Origin: Butyrivibrio fibrisolvens
GTDB lineage: Bacteria; Bacillota; Clostridia; Lachnospirales; Lachnospiraceae
Assembly: GCF_023206215.1 (NCBI RefSeq)
Contig: NZ_CP065800.1
Location: forward strand, 620,001 to 684,000
Direction: 5' to 3'
Length of the DNA: 64,000 nt
Position numbers and translations under genes: made by a program. Below, one piece after another: positions 53,733 to 63,002 of the stretch (positions are counted from its first letter, which is position 1; every line of letters starts with the position of its first letter). The notes beneath the pieces were generated by a model. The model was given only the letters and a program-made list of their open reading frames with translations, did no database searches and was not told where the DNA came from.

Positions 53733-54434
53733 TCAGTCCAGATGCTGCATCATGTACTCAACAAGCTTTGCACAGTCCTTGGCAGCCTTGGCCTCAAACT
53801 CAGGATACTCAACCTCTGCAGATCCGTCAGCCTTGTCTGATATGGCTCTGATGATAACAAATGGAACTTTATTAAGGTAAGATGCCTGAGCGATAGCTGC
53901 TCCCTCCATCTCTGTACACAGAGCTCCAAACTCCTTCAAAGGCTCTTTGGAAACGCCTCCACCTATGAACTGATCTCCGCTTATAACGCGTCCTTCGAAG
54001 ATGCCAAGGTCAGGATCTGCTGCCTTGATAGCTTCTTTGGCCTTATTCCTTAACCACTCATCAGCAGGGAACTCAAGTCTTCCCATCTGCGGAACTTCAC
54101 CCTTCTTGTATCCAAAGATCGTTGCATCTACGTCGTGATAGCAGGCATCTGTAGAAAGAACTATGTCTCCTATATTGATCCTTGCATCCATGGATCCTGC
54201 AACACCTGTATTGATGATATGGGTAACCTTGAACTCATCTACAAGGATCTGAACACAGATACCGGCATTGACCTTGGCAATACCGCTTCTTACTACAACT
54301 ACGTCAGTATCTCCGATCTTACCTTCAAAAAAGTCCATTGACGCGCGAGACAGAGTCCTTGCTATAGTCATGTCCTTTTTTAATGTTGCAACTTCAACAT
54401 CCATTGCACCTATAATACCAATTTTATAAGCCAT
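53733..54434 (-). CDS. mtnN: 5'-methylthioadenosine/S-adenosylhomocysteine nucleosidase
   Basis: A 233-residue nucleosidase that removes adenine from SAH, methylthioadenosine and 5'-deoxyadenosine. Conserved stretches are GIIGAMDVEVATLKKDM, NTGVAGSMDARINIGDIVLS, CTEMEGAAIAQASYLNKVPF and AISDKADGSAE, with Glu and Asp catalytic residues in the last two. ATG 54434 has AGGAG six bases before it. luxS follows upstream on the same strand; together they form the SAH-to-homocysteine recycling route, and relieve radical SAM by-products. Confidence 0.96.
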   Translation of the reverse strand: MAYKIGIIGAMDVEVATLKKDMTIARTLSRASMDFFEGKIGDTDVVVVRSGIAKVNAGICVQILVDEFKVTHIINTGVAGSMDARINIGDIVLSTDACYHDVDATIFGYKKGEVPQMGRLEFPADEWLRNKAKEAIKAADPDLGIFEGRVISGDQFIGGGVSKEPLKEFGALCTEMEGAAIAQASYLNKVPFVIIRAISDKADGSAEVEYPEFEAKAAKDCAKLVEYMMQHLD

Positions 54435-54580
54435 CAATTTCTCCTTTTACTATGTCAAAAAAGTCAAATACTCCAGTGAATCAGTACATCATCCAATATA
54501 TCTTCTTTATATCGGTACTTGATCAGCCTTTATAATATCTCAGCAAAAAAGCTCATTACCTTTAGGTGGTGGGAATTAAC

Positions 54581-55060
54581 TCACTCAGGATATACGAGTC
54601 TGTCATCCTTGATATCGTAGAGTGTATTCTCAAGATATCTGCGTGCAAGGAAGTTGGCCATAGGAAGATTCTGATCAAGGTAGTTGCCGCAGTCTCTTGC
54701 AGCTGCTCCAGGGATGTCTCCCTCAAAATCTCTTACAAATTCAAACATTCTGGTCACAAGGGATACGATATCCTTACTTGTAAGATCACCTGCCATTACA
54801 AGATAAAAGCCTGTCCTGCATCCCATAGGTCCAAAATAGATAACTCTGTCCTTGTACTCAGGATCATTTCTTAAAAATGTAGCTCCAAGATGTTCTATGG
54901 TATGTATCTCTGCTGTATTCATGACAGGCTCTCTGTTAGGAGCTGTCATCCTAAGGTCAAAAGTTGTGATCGTCTCTGCTCCGACTTTATCTTTCCTTGA
55001 AACATAAACTCCGGGCATAAGGTCCAGATGATTAACTGTAAAGCTTGCTATCTTCTCCAT
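54581..55060 (-). CDS. luxS: S-ribosylhomocysteine lyase
   Basis: A 159-residue LuxS, which cleaves S-ribosylhomocysteine to homocysteine and DPD, the AI-2 precursor. Metal ligands are seen in HTIEHLGATFLRN (two His) and PMGCRTGFYLV (Cys-rich part). GGAGAG precedes the ATG. It lies next to mtnN, as in many Firmicutes. Confidence 0.97.
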   Translation of the reverse strand: MEKIASFTVNHLDLMPGVYVSRKDKVGAETITTFDLRMTAPNREPVMNTAEIHTIEHLGATFLRNDPEYKDRVIYFGPMGCRTGFYLVMAGDLTSKDIVSLVTRMFEFVRDFEGDIPGAAARDCGNYLDQNLPMANFLARRYLENTLYDIKDDRLVYPE

Positions 55061-55192
55061 TATATCTCTCCATTTTCCATATAAAACGCATTTGATCGTT
55101 TGGTTTATCTTTCCGCTCTAATGGTCATTAAAAAACTTTTTGCCACTTTTCAGCATACAGTTTAACAGATTTTAAATATATTTTGAAGAGTC

Positions 55193-55231
55193 AAAACAGG
55201 CTTACTGCAAACTGCAATAAGCCTGTTTTTT
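55193..55231 (+). terminator. Hairpin upstream of luxS
   Basis: AAAACAGGCTTA (55193-55204) pairs with TAAGCCTGTTTT (55217-55228), with inner TGCA/TGCA pairing, followed by TTTTTT on the plus strand. No rightward gene ends here, so it may protect the methylase leader from readthrough, or be a relic. Confidence 0.6.
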
Positions 55232-55331
55232 AGATTGCGCTTTTCTTTTGATCACTATAATAATCTAGTGTGCTGACTCGTTCATATTTAATTCTAAGAA
55301 GCATTACAGCAATAACTTCATACTTTTTCAG

Positions 55332-55360
55332 TTGACACGCCATATGAATTCCAATAACAT
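55332..55360 (+). promoter_or_regulatory. Promoter of the DNA methylase gene
   Basis: TTGACA (55332-55337), a 17-bp spacer and TAACAT (55355-55360, four of six bases to consensus). Confidence 0.6.
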
Positions 55361-55366
55361 TAATTG

Positions 55367-55506
55367 CGGTAGGAGTAGCGCTTTTGGCGCAGCGCAGCGG
55401 CAGGATTAAAAGGCCTTGTCGTGGATAGGCGCAGGGAAGAGACAGCGCAGTGGCTTTATGGCTAAAGCACCCGCGATCTGTCTCTTTCACATTTTAGGGG
55501 ATAATT
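55367..55506 (+). ncRNA. Structured leader of the DNA methylase gene
   Basis: About 140 nt between the promoter and the start. It is more GC-rich than its surroundings (CTTTTGGCGCAGCGCAGCGG). AGAGACAG (55438-55445) pairs with CTGTCTCT (55478-55485); inside, GCTTTA and TAAAGC form a six-base hairpin. The last 20 nt hold the SD. No known riboswitch class was recognised; the GC content suggests an unusual RNA or a transferred segment. Confidence 0.5.
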
Positions 55507-57762
55507 TTGAAAATGACGTTAAAAGAGCTGTGCAATGAGCTTTCAATTTCAGAAGCAACGGGTAAGAACTGGCTTAGACTTGGCAAGGTCAAAGCCGATC
55601 TTTCTGACTCTATAGAGCCATCTTTTTCAAAAGAATATGTTGCATCAATCAAAAATGATATAGCCTCCGGCAGGATACAGGCGCTAAATAGTCGCCGCAA
55701 CAAGAAGTTCATATCCGGATCTTTTTTCTATAGTTCTTATGTTCCAAAAAACTGCGATTGTCTTCCTAAAATCAAGGATCTTTCAGATTATCTGACAAGT
55801 AATGAAATCATATTATCAGGGGCTAATATATGCTGCATTCTTGCATATTATGCGGTGCAGCTTTTTCATGATGCCTTTGGCGAAGAAGTCTTCGATGAAT
55901 ACGTAGAAGAACTTATAGATGAACTGGCATTTTCTTATAAGATTTCTGATACGTTACCTTATAAAAAATCTGATTCTACTTTCGATACAGATAAGGCAAT
56001 AAATGATACCTCTGAACCTTCATCTTACAAAGGTATATTAAAAAATCTTAAGGATCGCCATCCATACCTTGTATCACTAAGTTTCAAATACGAGCCGGGA
56101 GTTGATACTCTCGGTCTTCTATACATGTCTTTGAGAGATATAGGTAGCAGGAAGAATGCAGGCTCCTACTATACTCCGACTGATATTGTCAGAAAGTCCA
56201 TTGACAACTTGCATATAGGATCCTGCTATGAAGACAATGATCCTAATAATGATGCGCCCTTTAAAGATGCGTCAAAAGATCTTACGATCCTCGATCCCTG
56301 CTGTGGTAGCGGGAACTTTCTGATACAGCTTCCTGATGATATAGAGTGTCAGAATATATACGGCTGCGATATAGATCCTATCTGTGTCTGCATAGCAAGG
56401 ATAGGTCTTGCACTTAGATACGGTGCTGCGTACATCCCTGTTATCAAGAAGAACATAAGATGTGGCAGCTTCCTTTCTGATAAGACCTGTGATCTGTTCG
56501 AAGATGAGTCTTTTGCCCCGGATTATATTATAGGCAATCCGCCATGGGGATATGATTTTGGCGAATCAGAATGTAAGCTTTATAAGAAAACATACAAAAC
56601 CGCCTGCGGCAGATCTGTTGAGTCATTTGCTATATTTACAGAGAAGGCGCTTCTGACTTTGGAAAAAGGTGGCAAGCTTTCATTTGTACTCCCTGAAGCA
56701 GCTCTTACAGTAAAGATCCATAAGGCTCTTAGAAAACTTATAATATCCTGCTGTAATATTACTTACCTTGCATATCTTGGTAATGTATTTAGTAATGTAG
56801 CTTGTCCTTGTGTAATACTGCAGCTATTAAAGACAGGCGATTCTATTAATACAAAAGGTATGATAGTGGAAGATCTCTCAGGGACAAAAGCTTCCTGGAA
56901 AGGGTCATCTTCTTTTGTCATAAATTCTAATAGAAAAGTATCTGCTGATAGTCTAAGCTTCTACTGCAATGATGAGGAATACTCTATTCTAGAAACCATG
57001 CGATCTCCAGATCGTGTATATCTTAAAGATAATGCGATATTCGCTCTGGGGATAGTTACAGGCAGTAACGAAAGATTCATAATAGACAGGATTGACGGTG
57101 CACGTGGGAACAGTATTGGAAGAAGAACGCCGTTATCTTCTTACGATATAAATGATTCAAATAATATAGATCATAAATACGCAAATATACCGGATGGCTA
57201 CGAGGTAGTCCTTAAAGGAAGCGATATCTCAAGATATCACATATCAGTTCCTGACAGATTCATAAAGTTTGATCCGCAAAGCTTCCAGCAGGTTGCAGAT
57301 GAAGATGTCTACAGGCAGCCAGAGAAGCTTGTGTACCGCTTCATCAACAAGGATCTGATATTTGCCTATGACAAGGACGGCATGTTATCTCTTAATAGCT
57401 GCAATATACTAATACCAAAGTTGCCGGGGCTTGATATCAAATATATACTGGCTGTTCTCAACTCATCTCCTGCAGGCTTTTATTATAAGAAGAGTTTTAA
57501 TTCTGTCAAAGTTCTAAGATCTCACCTTGAACAGATACCGATCCCTGTTGTAAGCAAAGATGAGCAGACCAAGATCATAGAGCTTGTGGATAGAATCATG
57601 GATTTACAAATGCATGATCCTCCGATATCGTGTACTGATGCTCACTTTGATATTACTAATATGTCTGAATATGAAGAACTCGACCGCCTGATCGCATCTG
57701 CATATGGCCTTAGCAGTTCTCAGTATAGCTGTATTCATGGTAAAATCATGTATGAGTCATAA
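55507..57762 (+). CDS. N6-adenine DNA methyltransferase with N-terminal HTH
   Basis: A 751-residue protein. Residues 1-60 look like a MerR-type helix-turn-helix (TLKELCNELSISEATGKNWL). The methyltransferase core has motif I in LDPCCGSGNFLIQ (about residue 262) and the catalytic NPPW in IIGNPPWGYDF (about residue 343). The C-terminal ~250 residues resemble TaqI-like target recognition (YKKSFNSVKVLRSHLEQIPI). No nuclease motif is seen, so it is probably an orphan methylase. Start is TTG 55507 (six bases after GGGG) or ATG 55513. A structured leader precedes it. Confidence 0.78.
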   Translation: MKMTLKELCNELSISEATGKNWLRLGKVKADLSDSIEPSFSKEYVASIKNDIASGRIQALNSRRNKKFISGSFFYSSYVPKNCDCLPKIKDLSDYLTSNEIILSGANICCILAYYAVQLFHDAFGEEVFDEYVEELIDELAFSYKISDTLPYKKSDSTFDTDKAINDTSEPSSYKGILKNLKDRHPYLVSLSFKYEPGVDTLGLLYMSLRDIGSRKNAGSYYTPTDIVRKSIDNLHIGSCYEDNDPNNDAPFKDASKDLTILDPCCGSGNFLIQLPDDIECQNIYGCDIDPICVCIARIGLALRYGAAYIPVIKKNIRCGSFLSDKTCDLFEDESFAPDYIIGNPPWGYDFGESECKLYKKTYKTACGRSVESFAIFTEKALLTLEKGGKLSFVLPEAALTVKIHKALRKLIISCCNITYLAYLGNVFSNVACPCVILQLLKTGDSINTKGMIVEDLSGTKASWKGSSSFVINSNRKVSADSLSFYCNDEEYSILETMRSPDRVYLKDNAIFALGIVTGSNERFIIDRIDGARGNSIGRRTPLSSYDINDSNNIDHKYANIPDGYEVVLKGSDISRYHISVPDRFIKFDPQSFQQVADEDVYRQPEKLVYRFINKDLIFAYDKDGMLSLNSCNILIPKLPGLDIKYILAVLNSSPAGFYYKKSFNSVKVLRSHLEQIPIPVVSKDEQTKIIELVDRIMDLQMHDPPISCTDAHFDITNMSEYEELDRLIASAYGLSSSQYSCIHGKIMYES

Positions 57763-57920
57763 TTCTTTTATTCAGACTTTCATATAATGAGGCAGGTGTC
57801 ATAAGTTCCTTTGACCCTTACGTCATATAATGATTTATATACTGTCTGCTCCTGTAATGATTTTGTGGACGTCGGTCAGTTCAAGTGGAAGTTTTGTTAA
57901 CCAGATTATTTGAGGTGTAT
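57763..57920 (+). other. Gap between the methylase and the CPBP gene
   Basis: This 158-bp gap has a weak half of the palindrome family near 57865-57895 (GGACGTCGGTCAGTTCAAGT, then GGAAG). I see no full hairpin and no good promoter. Confidence 0.45.
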
Positions 57921-58955
57921 ATGGACAATAATTTTAATTTAGAAGCTAGTGTTATATCCGATGATATCAAGGTCAAAAAGGGGCGCTTTGCATACAATAT
58001 ATCAGCCTTTGGCCTGTTTTTATTTGGTATAATCTCAACCTTTTTCCAAATAATAATGCAGATCGCACTTATAATCCTCTCAAAAGGCGATCCGTCGATC
58101 GCATCTTCTGACTGGGCTAATTATGTCCTCATTCTGATCCCTATGTATGTTATCGCTTTTCCGCTTACTATGCTCTTTTTCAGGATTGCTCCCAAAGCTC
58201 CTTTTGACAAAAAGAAGATACCTGTATCAAAGCTGATATCATACTTTGTGATGATGGTACCTCTAACTTTACTTCTGAATATTTTTAGTATACTGCTTGC
58301 TTCTGCCCTTTCTGACGGATCTGCCACCAACCCTCTTAATGACCTGGTTACAGAAGTCAATATCTGGCAGATAGGAACTGTAGTCGTACTGGCTCCAATC
58401 GTTGAAGAGATGATATTCAGAAAATTCGTGATAGACAGGACAAGGCAATACGGGGAGATGCTCTCTCTTATCTTTTCAGCACTATGCTTTAGCCTCTTTC
58501 ATATGAATATCTTCCAGATCTTCTATGCATTTGCACTTGGACTTCTGCTGGCATACATCTACATCCGCTCCGGCAACATCAGATATACTATCGGACTTCA
58601 TATGGCTTTTAATTTCTGGGGATCTGTGATACCTCTTACGATAGGATCCCTTGTCTCTGACGAGGTGCTAAGTAGTTTGCAGTCAAGTGACGCTGCTACT
58701 GTTATACAGACATTATCACCTGAGCAGATATCAGGGATCACTATATATGGAATGTATATACTGGCTGAGCTTATCTTATTTATCGCCGGCATCATTCTAT
58801 GGATCAAATCTTTTGCCAAAAAAGAATTCCGCATAGAACAAGCTTCCATGGAGCTTCCAAAAGGAAGAAGGTTCAAGACAGCCTTTGTTACTATCGGATT
58901 TGGATTCTTCCTGGCACTATGTCTGTACGGAACGATCACAACCTTTTTGGCGTAA
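57921..58955 (+). CDS. CPBP-family (CAAX/Abi) intramembrane metalloprotease
   Basis: A 344-residue protein with about eight membrane segments. The catalytic glutamates are in IVEEMIFRKFVIDR (EExxxR), with histidines in FSLFHMNIFQIFYAFALGLL and LHMAFNFWGSVIP. Family roles include bacteriocin immunity, protein processing and surface-protein maturation; no substrate is suggested. ATG 57921 follows GAGG. The C-terminus is extended by a membrane segment. Confidence 0.92.
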   Translation: MDNNFNLEASVISDDIKVKKGRFAYNISAFGLFLFGIISTFFQIIMQIALIILSKGDPSIASSDWANYVLILIPMYVIAFPLTMLFFRIAPKAPFDKKKIPVSKLISYFVMMVPLTLLLNIFSILLASALSDGSATNPLNDLVTEVNIWQIGTVVVLAPIVEEMIFRKFVIDRTRQYGEMLSLIFSALCFSLFHMNIFQIFYAFALGLLLAYIYIRSGNIRYTIGLHMAFNFWGSVIPLTIGSLVSDEVLSSLQSSDAATVIQTLSPEQISGITIYGMYILAELILFIAGIILWIKSFAKKEFRIEQASMELPKGRRFKTAFVTIGFGFFLALCLYGTITTFLA

Positions 58956-59006
58956 ATAATTCAAGCCTCCAGCTAGGGTAGTGATAAAGTATTAAGAGGT
59001 TTACCT

Positions 59007-61250
59007 ATGAAAAATATACGTGGTAATGCAGACAGCTCTGCCATTGATAGACTATTGGTGGATGCTTCTGATAATAATAGTAATAGCAGTGCACCAGTGG
59101 ATACACAATCGCAAAACGGTCCTTCGCCGGATACCAAGGGCACTACTTCTAAGAAAAAACGTCATAAGAAAAAGAACAAAGCCGGCACTCCTGAGCAAAA
59201 GCTGGAGAAGGAGCGTTTTGGCAAGGCTGTCGCTTATATAGAGAGAATGGATCCTTCGCAGATAATAATGCAGGATGAAGAGCTTATAGATGATCTGTCA
59301 AAAGAACTTGTTAATTTCTTTAAAACTCAGAAGGTTACGTATTTCAAGTCTGAAGCTCCAATTACAGCAGACAACTACTCAGTATTTCTAGATCAGCTTG
59401 AGAAAAAGAGCATGAGCATCCTTCTAAGCAGACAACTTAGAAATGCTCTCTACGGCAAAATGGAGGATAAGATCATAGCATCCTCCAAAGAGGTCAGCGA
59501 TTATATAGATTCCTGCACTACGCCAAAGCAGTCTCTGCGTATCAGAAAGCTTATAAAATCCCGCGTTTACAACAGGGTCATGGATCCTTGCTATAACATG
59601 ATAAGTGCTCCTTACAGTATCAAAGATATAAGGGATATGCTGTGGTACAATCCAAGATATCACGACTTTGAAGAAGCCAAAAGGCAAGAGGAATCTGCTG
59701 CAGAGCTTCTGACTGCAAATATACTAAAAGAAATACCTGACCACTATCCGGATCTATATCCTGCTGCAAGGAGGATGAAAAGGCACTTCATCCTGCATAT
59801 AGGTCCTACAAACTCCGGTAAGACCTATGATTCCATACAGGCTCTTGAAAGAGCTGCTGTCGGCATATACCTGGGGCCTTTGCGCCTTCTGGCTCATGAA
59901 GTATACGAAAAGCTCACAGCAGATGGGGTACCATGCCGTATGAAGACAGGTGAAGAGGATATATGTCCTGATATACGGGATCATCAGGCATCTACCATCG
60001 AGATGCTGGACACCGCCAAACACTACAACGTAGCTGTCATAGACGAGATACAGATGATAGCTGACAGGCAGCGCGGCCGCATGTGGACAGCTGCAATACT
60101 AGGTGTATGTGCAGATGAGGTACACCTGTGCGGCGCCCCTGAAGGCAGAGATATCGCCATCAAGCTTATTGAAGACTGCGGAGATTCCTATGAAGTCATA
60201 ACCCACGAAAGGGCTACTCAGCTGGTTGTTGAAAAGGATCACTTCTCCTTCCCGGATGATGTTCAGAACAAGGATGCTCTTATCGTTTTTTCCAAAAGGA
60301 ATGTGCTTGCATGCGCTGCTGAACTTCAGGGTATAGGGATATCATGCAGTATCATCTATGGCGCTCTTCCATATGATGTAAGAAAAGAAGAAGTCAGGAA
60401 GTTCACAGATGGTGAGACAAGCGTGGTTGTAGCTACAGATGCTATCGGAATGGGCATGAACCTGCCTATAAGAAGAGTTGTATTCCTTGAATCCGAGAAA
60501 TTCGATGGTATGACCAAACGCCCGCTTAGAACCGAGGAGATCCTGCAGATAGGCGGTAGAGCCGGAAGACGAGGTCTATATGATATAGGCTACGTCAATG
60601 CAGAGTTTCGTAAAAATCTCATAAGAAACGCTTTCAAATCAGCTCCTGAGCCTATAGAGAAGGTGGCTCTCCCCTTCCCTGAATCACTCCTTGGCCTTGA
60701 TGGAAGTCTGTCGGATATCTTCACAAGATGGGGAGCTATACAGCAAAAAAACGATGCTTTCAATCAGACAGACTTGTCTGTGGAGATCAAGCTTTGCCGC
60801 TTCCTTGAGCAGAAAACTGATGACAAGGAGCTTATATATAAGTTCATCACTATGCCTTTTGATGAAGACAACGTCAACCTTTTTATGATATGGGAAGAGA
60901 TGGCTGACTGCGAGATAGAGCATGATATCTTCGATTACAGGAGGTTCATTCCGGAGGTTTTGAATACTTCCTACAATGCAGAAGACTTATCTTTCCTTGA
61001 AGAGAACTATCAGGTATGCGATCTTCTGTGCTACTATCTGACGCGTTTCGGTCTGCCTGAAGAGTATGAAGAGGTGAGCGAGGCACGGTCTGATATTGCG
61101 GTGAAGATCATGGAGGTTCTGTCCAAGCAGGAGCTTGTAAAGAGGAAGTGCCGAAGCTGCGGCAAGCAGATCAAGTGGAACTCCCCCTATAACATCTGCT
61201 CCGAATGCTACGAAAAGCATATGCGCTCACCCTTCTACGGGGGATATTGA
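59007..61250 (+). CDS. SUV3-like DExH-box RNA helicase with C-terminal zinc ribbon
   Basis: A 747-residue helicase. The N-terminal ~250 residues are basic and helical, including KKKRHKKKNKAGT near residue 50. The helicase core has Walker A HIGPTNSGKTYDSIQALE, the DEIQ motif AVIDEIQMIADRQRG and motif VI QIGGRAGRRGLYD; this set resembles the SUV3 RNA helicase of mitochondria and bacteria. The C-terminus has CRSCGKQIK and ICSECYEK, a zinc ribbon. The substrate RNA is unknown. GAGG precedes the ATG. Confidence 0.88.
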   Translation: MKNIRGNADSSAIDRLLVDASDNNSNSSAPVDTQSQNGPSPDTKGTTSKKKRHKKKNKAGTPEQKLEKERFGKAVAYIERMDPSQIIMQDEELIDDLSKELVNFFKTQKVTYFKSEAPITADNYSVFLDQLEKKSMSILLSRQLRNALYGKMEDKIIASSKEVSDYIDSCTTPKQSLRIRKLIKSRVYNRVMDPCYNMISAPYSIKDIRDMLWYNPRYHDFEEAKRQEESAAELLTANILKEIPDHYPDLYPAARRMKRHFILHIGPTNSGKTYDSIQALERAAVGIYLGPLRLLAHEVYEKLTADGVPCRMKTGEEDICPDIRDHQASTIEMLDTAKHYNVAVIDEIQMIADRQRGRMWTAAILGVCADEVHLCGAPEGRDIAIKLIEDCGDSYEVITHERATQLVVEKDHFSFPDDVQNKDALIVFSKRNVLACAAELQGIGISCSIIYGALPYDVRKEEVRKFTDGETSVVVATDAIGMGMNLPIRRVVFLESEKFDGMTKRPLRTEEILQIGGRAGRRGLYDIGYVNAEFRKNLIRNAFKSAPEPIEKVALPFPESLLGLDGSLSDIFTRWGAIQQKNDAFNQTDLSVEIKLCRFLEQKTDDKELIYKFITMPFDEDNVNLFMIWEEMADCEIEHDIFDYRRFIPEVLNTSYNAEDLSFLEENYQVCDLLCYYLTRFGLPEEYEEVSEARSDIAVKIMEVLSKQELVKRKCRSCGKQIKWNSPYNICSECYEKHMRSPFYGGY

Positions 61251-61600
61251 GGGGCATATGATTGTATTCTTTTATATCATAAAAATATTTATAAATGATT
61301 AAATATTGTTACATAAACTGGCGTTGTATATATTTTCGTTATCGTTTATTATATTTTTACGCGTTATTATTTCTGTTATTATCTTAAATTAATTACTGAT
61401 ACTGAATCTTGCGAAGCACTGGGAGTTTGTGTTTGATATTACTTATTCCTAAGGTTTTTGACTATATTATTTAGAATCGCGCAGTTTCGTATTTAACGCT
61501 GTATGAATTATTGAGGGTATGTAAACATTGCACAAGTATGTAGTATCAGGGATTTCATTATTAAATTCCTGATGGCTAACATGTAGCAAGTGAGGTTTTT
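61251..61600. other. Intergenic region between helicase and flavodoxin
   Basis: 350 bp, strongly AT-rich, no ORF over 60 codons. No clear terminator or promoter was found. Confidence 0.6.
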
Positions 61601-62095
61601 ATGGGAGAAAATTCTGTTAGGACTTTAATGGTCTATTATTCGTTTGAGGGGAATATCGAATATGTTGCTACTAAGGTTAAGGAGTATCTAGGCGCTGATA
61701 TAGAACGCCTTATTCCTGATACCGAGCCGCCCAGAAAGGGCCTTGGCAAGTTCCTTGCAGGGGGGCATTCTGCTCTTTTTAATAAACTTCCAAATCTTGA
61801 AAGTCTCAAATATAATGTAAGTGACTACGATCAGCTCATTATAGCTTCGCCTGTATGGGCAGGCACTTATGCACCTTCTATAGGAGCCTTTCTTCGTGAC
61901 AACAAGATACAGGGCAAGCGTATATATCTCATCGCTTCATCTGCCAGCGGCAATGCTGAGAAGATGCTTCTAAAGCTTGAAGATGCTCTTATTGGCAACA
62001 ATGTTGTTGAGACTCTATCACTTCAGAATCCTTTAAAGAATACAGCTGATACCGATTCACAGATCCAGAACTTCTGTCACAGGATCAGCAACTGA
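61601..62095 (+). CDS. Flavodoxin family protein
   Basis: A 164-residue flavodoxin-like protein. The FMN-phosphate loop is in MVYYSFEGNIEYVATKVK and the second FMN-binding region in IIASPVWAGTYAPSIGAFL. It moves electrons or reduces substrates in the cytoplasm; its partner is unknown. GAGG precedes the ATG. Confidence 0.88.
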   Translation: MGENSVRTLMVYYSFEGNIEYVATKVKEYLGADIERLIPDTEPPRKGLGKFLAGGHSALFNKLPNLESLKYNVSDYDQLIIASPVWAGTYAPSIGAFLRDNKIQGKRIYLIASSASGNAEKMLLKLEDALIGNNVVETLSLQNPLKNTADTDSQIQNFCHRISN

Positions 62096-62191
62096 TAATT
62101 GGCAAGATTTTATGACGCAGTAGATAAATTCATAGACAAGTGATCTGATCAAATATGAATGAGTCAGTACACTAATATTAAGACACATAGC

Positions 62192-62225
62192 GAACGGCAT
62201 CGATGGGGTAACATCGATGCCGTTC
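62192..62225. terminator. Perfect 14-bp inverted repeat after the flavodoxin
   Basis: GAACGGCATCGATG (62192-62205) pairs with CATCGATGCCGTTC (62212-62225). The T run is weak (CTTCGTTAG), so it may be a weak terminator or a protein-binding site. It lies 100 nt past the stop. Confidence 0.65.
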
Positions 62226-63002
62226 TTCGTTAGGGGTTAAGTGATTGGTGTTGTAACTATGACACTACAAAATGTAAGTCCTATAGATGTCGTAAGAAGA
62301 CCAAAGTATGCGATGCATAAGAAGTCACGTCTTCTCCCAAGCTGTCTTAACTTGATGTCTTGTCATAAGTTACATAGGGATGATATATGGTAAAATCCGG
62401 ATCGGGTAAAATCCGAATATATACCCTTAATGGGTTCTTGTATACTAATAGTATACTATTACAACTTTTTTAAAAAATCAAGAATTATAAAATCAAAAAT
62501 TAGATTTTACAAAATGTAGTATTTTACAATATTTTGTGTCTTCGCTTATTTCCTTCGAAAACTATATTACATTATTTGAAACAGTTTGTCTAGTAAATAT
62601 TTCAAAATTGTTACATTTATTTTTCCGCGTCGCTCAAACGCGCTGTATTACTGCACTTTATGATTTTCGAAAATCAGCTTGTTTTAAGCCTTTTTTATCA
62701 AAAATATAAAAACAATCAAATAAGGATCTTTTTCTTAATATATCAAAATGATTCTATGAGTATCTTATTGATTATAAATGATCATTTTGATCTTATATCG
62801 TATATAAAATGAGCAACTACCGGTTTACTATTACTTAACATCTAACTCCAATTTGGTTTTACATCCCGATAACGGTAATAGAATCTGTAAATTTATAACT
62901 ATTTTATCAAGCCTTCACAGATTGTTCAGAGTCGCATGTTACCAACAGCTGCATTAAAATGGTATACTTATATTAATGTAAGAAGCGAAAGGATGGCTTA
63001 TT
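62226..63002. other. Long AT-rich intergenic region
   Basis: About 780 bp with no ORF that I can support. It has a direct repeat GGTAAAATCCG at about 62390 and 62406, and a palindrome TGATTTTCGAAAATCA near 62660-62675. The promoter of the kinase gene must be in its last part; I could not choose one. Confidence 0.55.

Noticed and set aside
55230..55490. An 86-codon minus-strand frame in the methylase leader
   Set aside because: It opposes a good promoter and leader and has no recognisable domain or SD.
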